DNA of 64,000 nucleotides, taken from positions 1 through 64,000 of the forward strand of contig NZ_LWEH01000150.1 in the NCBI RefSeq assembly GCF_001635455.1, written 5' to 3'. Positions 63,957 to 64,000 of the stretch are shown here, piece after piece. Numbering within the stretch: the stretch's first letter is position 1; the number at the start of each line of letters is the position of its first letter. Source of the stretch: Vibrio sp. HI00D65 (GTDB lineage: Bacteria; Pseudomonadota; Gammaproteobacteria; Enterobacterales; Vibrionaceae). The notes under the pieces were generated by a model that saw only the letters and a program-made list of their open reading frames with translations, was not told where the DNA came from and did no database searches. Both the position numbers and the translations under genes were made by a program.

Positions 63957-64000
63957 CTCTATTCCTGCTGCTGACGTTTCAAACCATAACAAAGAAAGGC

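Overview
The window is chromosomal DNA of a marine gammaproteobacterium, almost certainly a Vibrio and probably of the Splendidus clade. The base for this is gene content and moderate GC: DbpA, RhlE and DeaD helicases, RNase II, FdxA, a stand-alone acetate kinase, and a type I secretion adhesin locus. In vibrios several of these usually sit on the second chromosome; that placement is inference.

Layout. 1-7836: 3' end of a giant RTX adhesin followed by its type I secretion apparatus (LapB-type ABC protein, HlyD-type adaptor, TolC-type outer membrane protein), an OmpA-type lipoprotein and a periplasmic binding-protein-like protein, reading as one operon. The first 69 bases form a perfect fold-back that looks like an assembly artefact. 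8046-16614: housekeeping and metabolic genes (aldo/keto reductase, DbpA, DUF6279-type lipoprotein, DEDDh exonuclease, PPC-domain protein, RhlE, D-threonine aldolase-like enzyme). 17169-20866: a two-gene accessory unit encoding a secreted HELIH zinc protease, similar in motif to M91/NleD effectors, and a large exported partner; a candidate toxin pair. 21628-40902: core-type genes with three decay events: a pepT frameshift (about 26936), a collapsed RND efflux pump gene (30245-31093) and a possible LysR fragment (21071-21346).

40956-57405 is the most interesting region. It is bounded by a 75-bp imperfect direct repeat of the 3' end and terminator of ackA (40879-40953 and 57331-57405), the mark of an integrated island. 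Inside are fragments of two IS5-type insertion sequences, an exported GDSL esterase, and a polymorphic-toxin locus. That locus holds a 1985-aa exported SpvB/VCBS/RHS protein resembling a fused TcB-TcC subunit, a small membrane protein as candidate immunity gene, a second homologous immunity gene broken by one base in a T7 run, and an orphan RHS tip truncated by an IS. Divergent from the RHS gene is a 1166-aa exported coiled-coil protein whose C-terminus may resemble TcA.

57465-63956: core-type genes again: patatin-like phospholipase, an XRE-cupin regulator divergent from a BenE-type transporter with palindromic operators between them, an ABC ATPase remnant, a small acidic protein, a LysR regulator divergent from a zinc-type alcohol dehydrogenase, and a CIA30-domain protein.

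No tRNA, rRNA, CRISPR array or intact integrase was seen. All family assignments come from reading the sequence; no database search was run.
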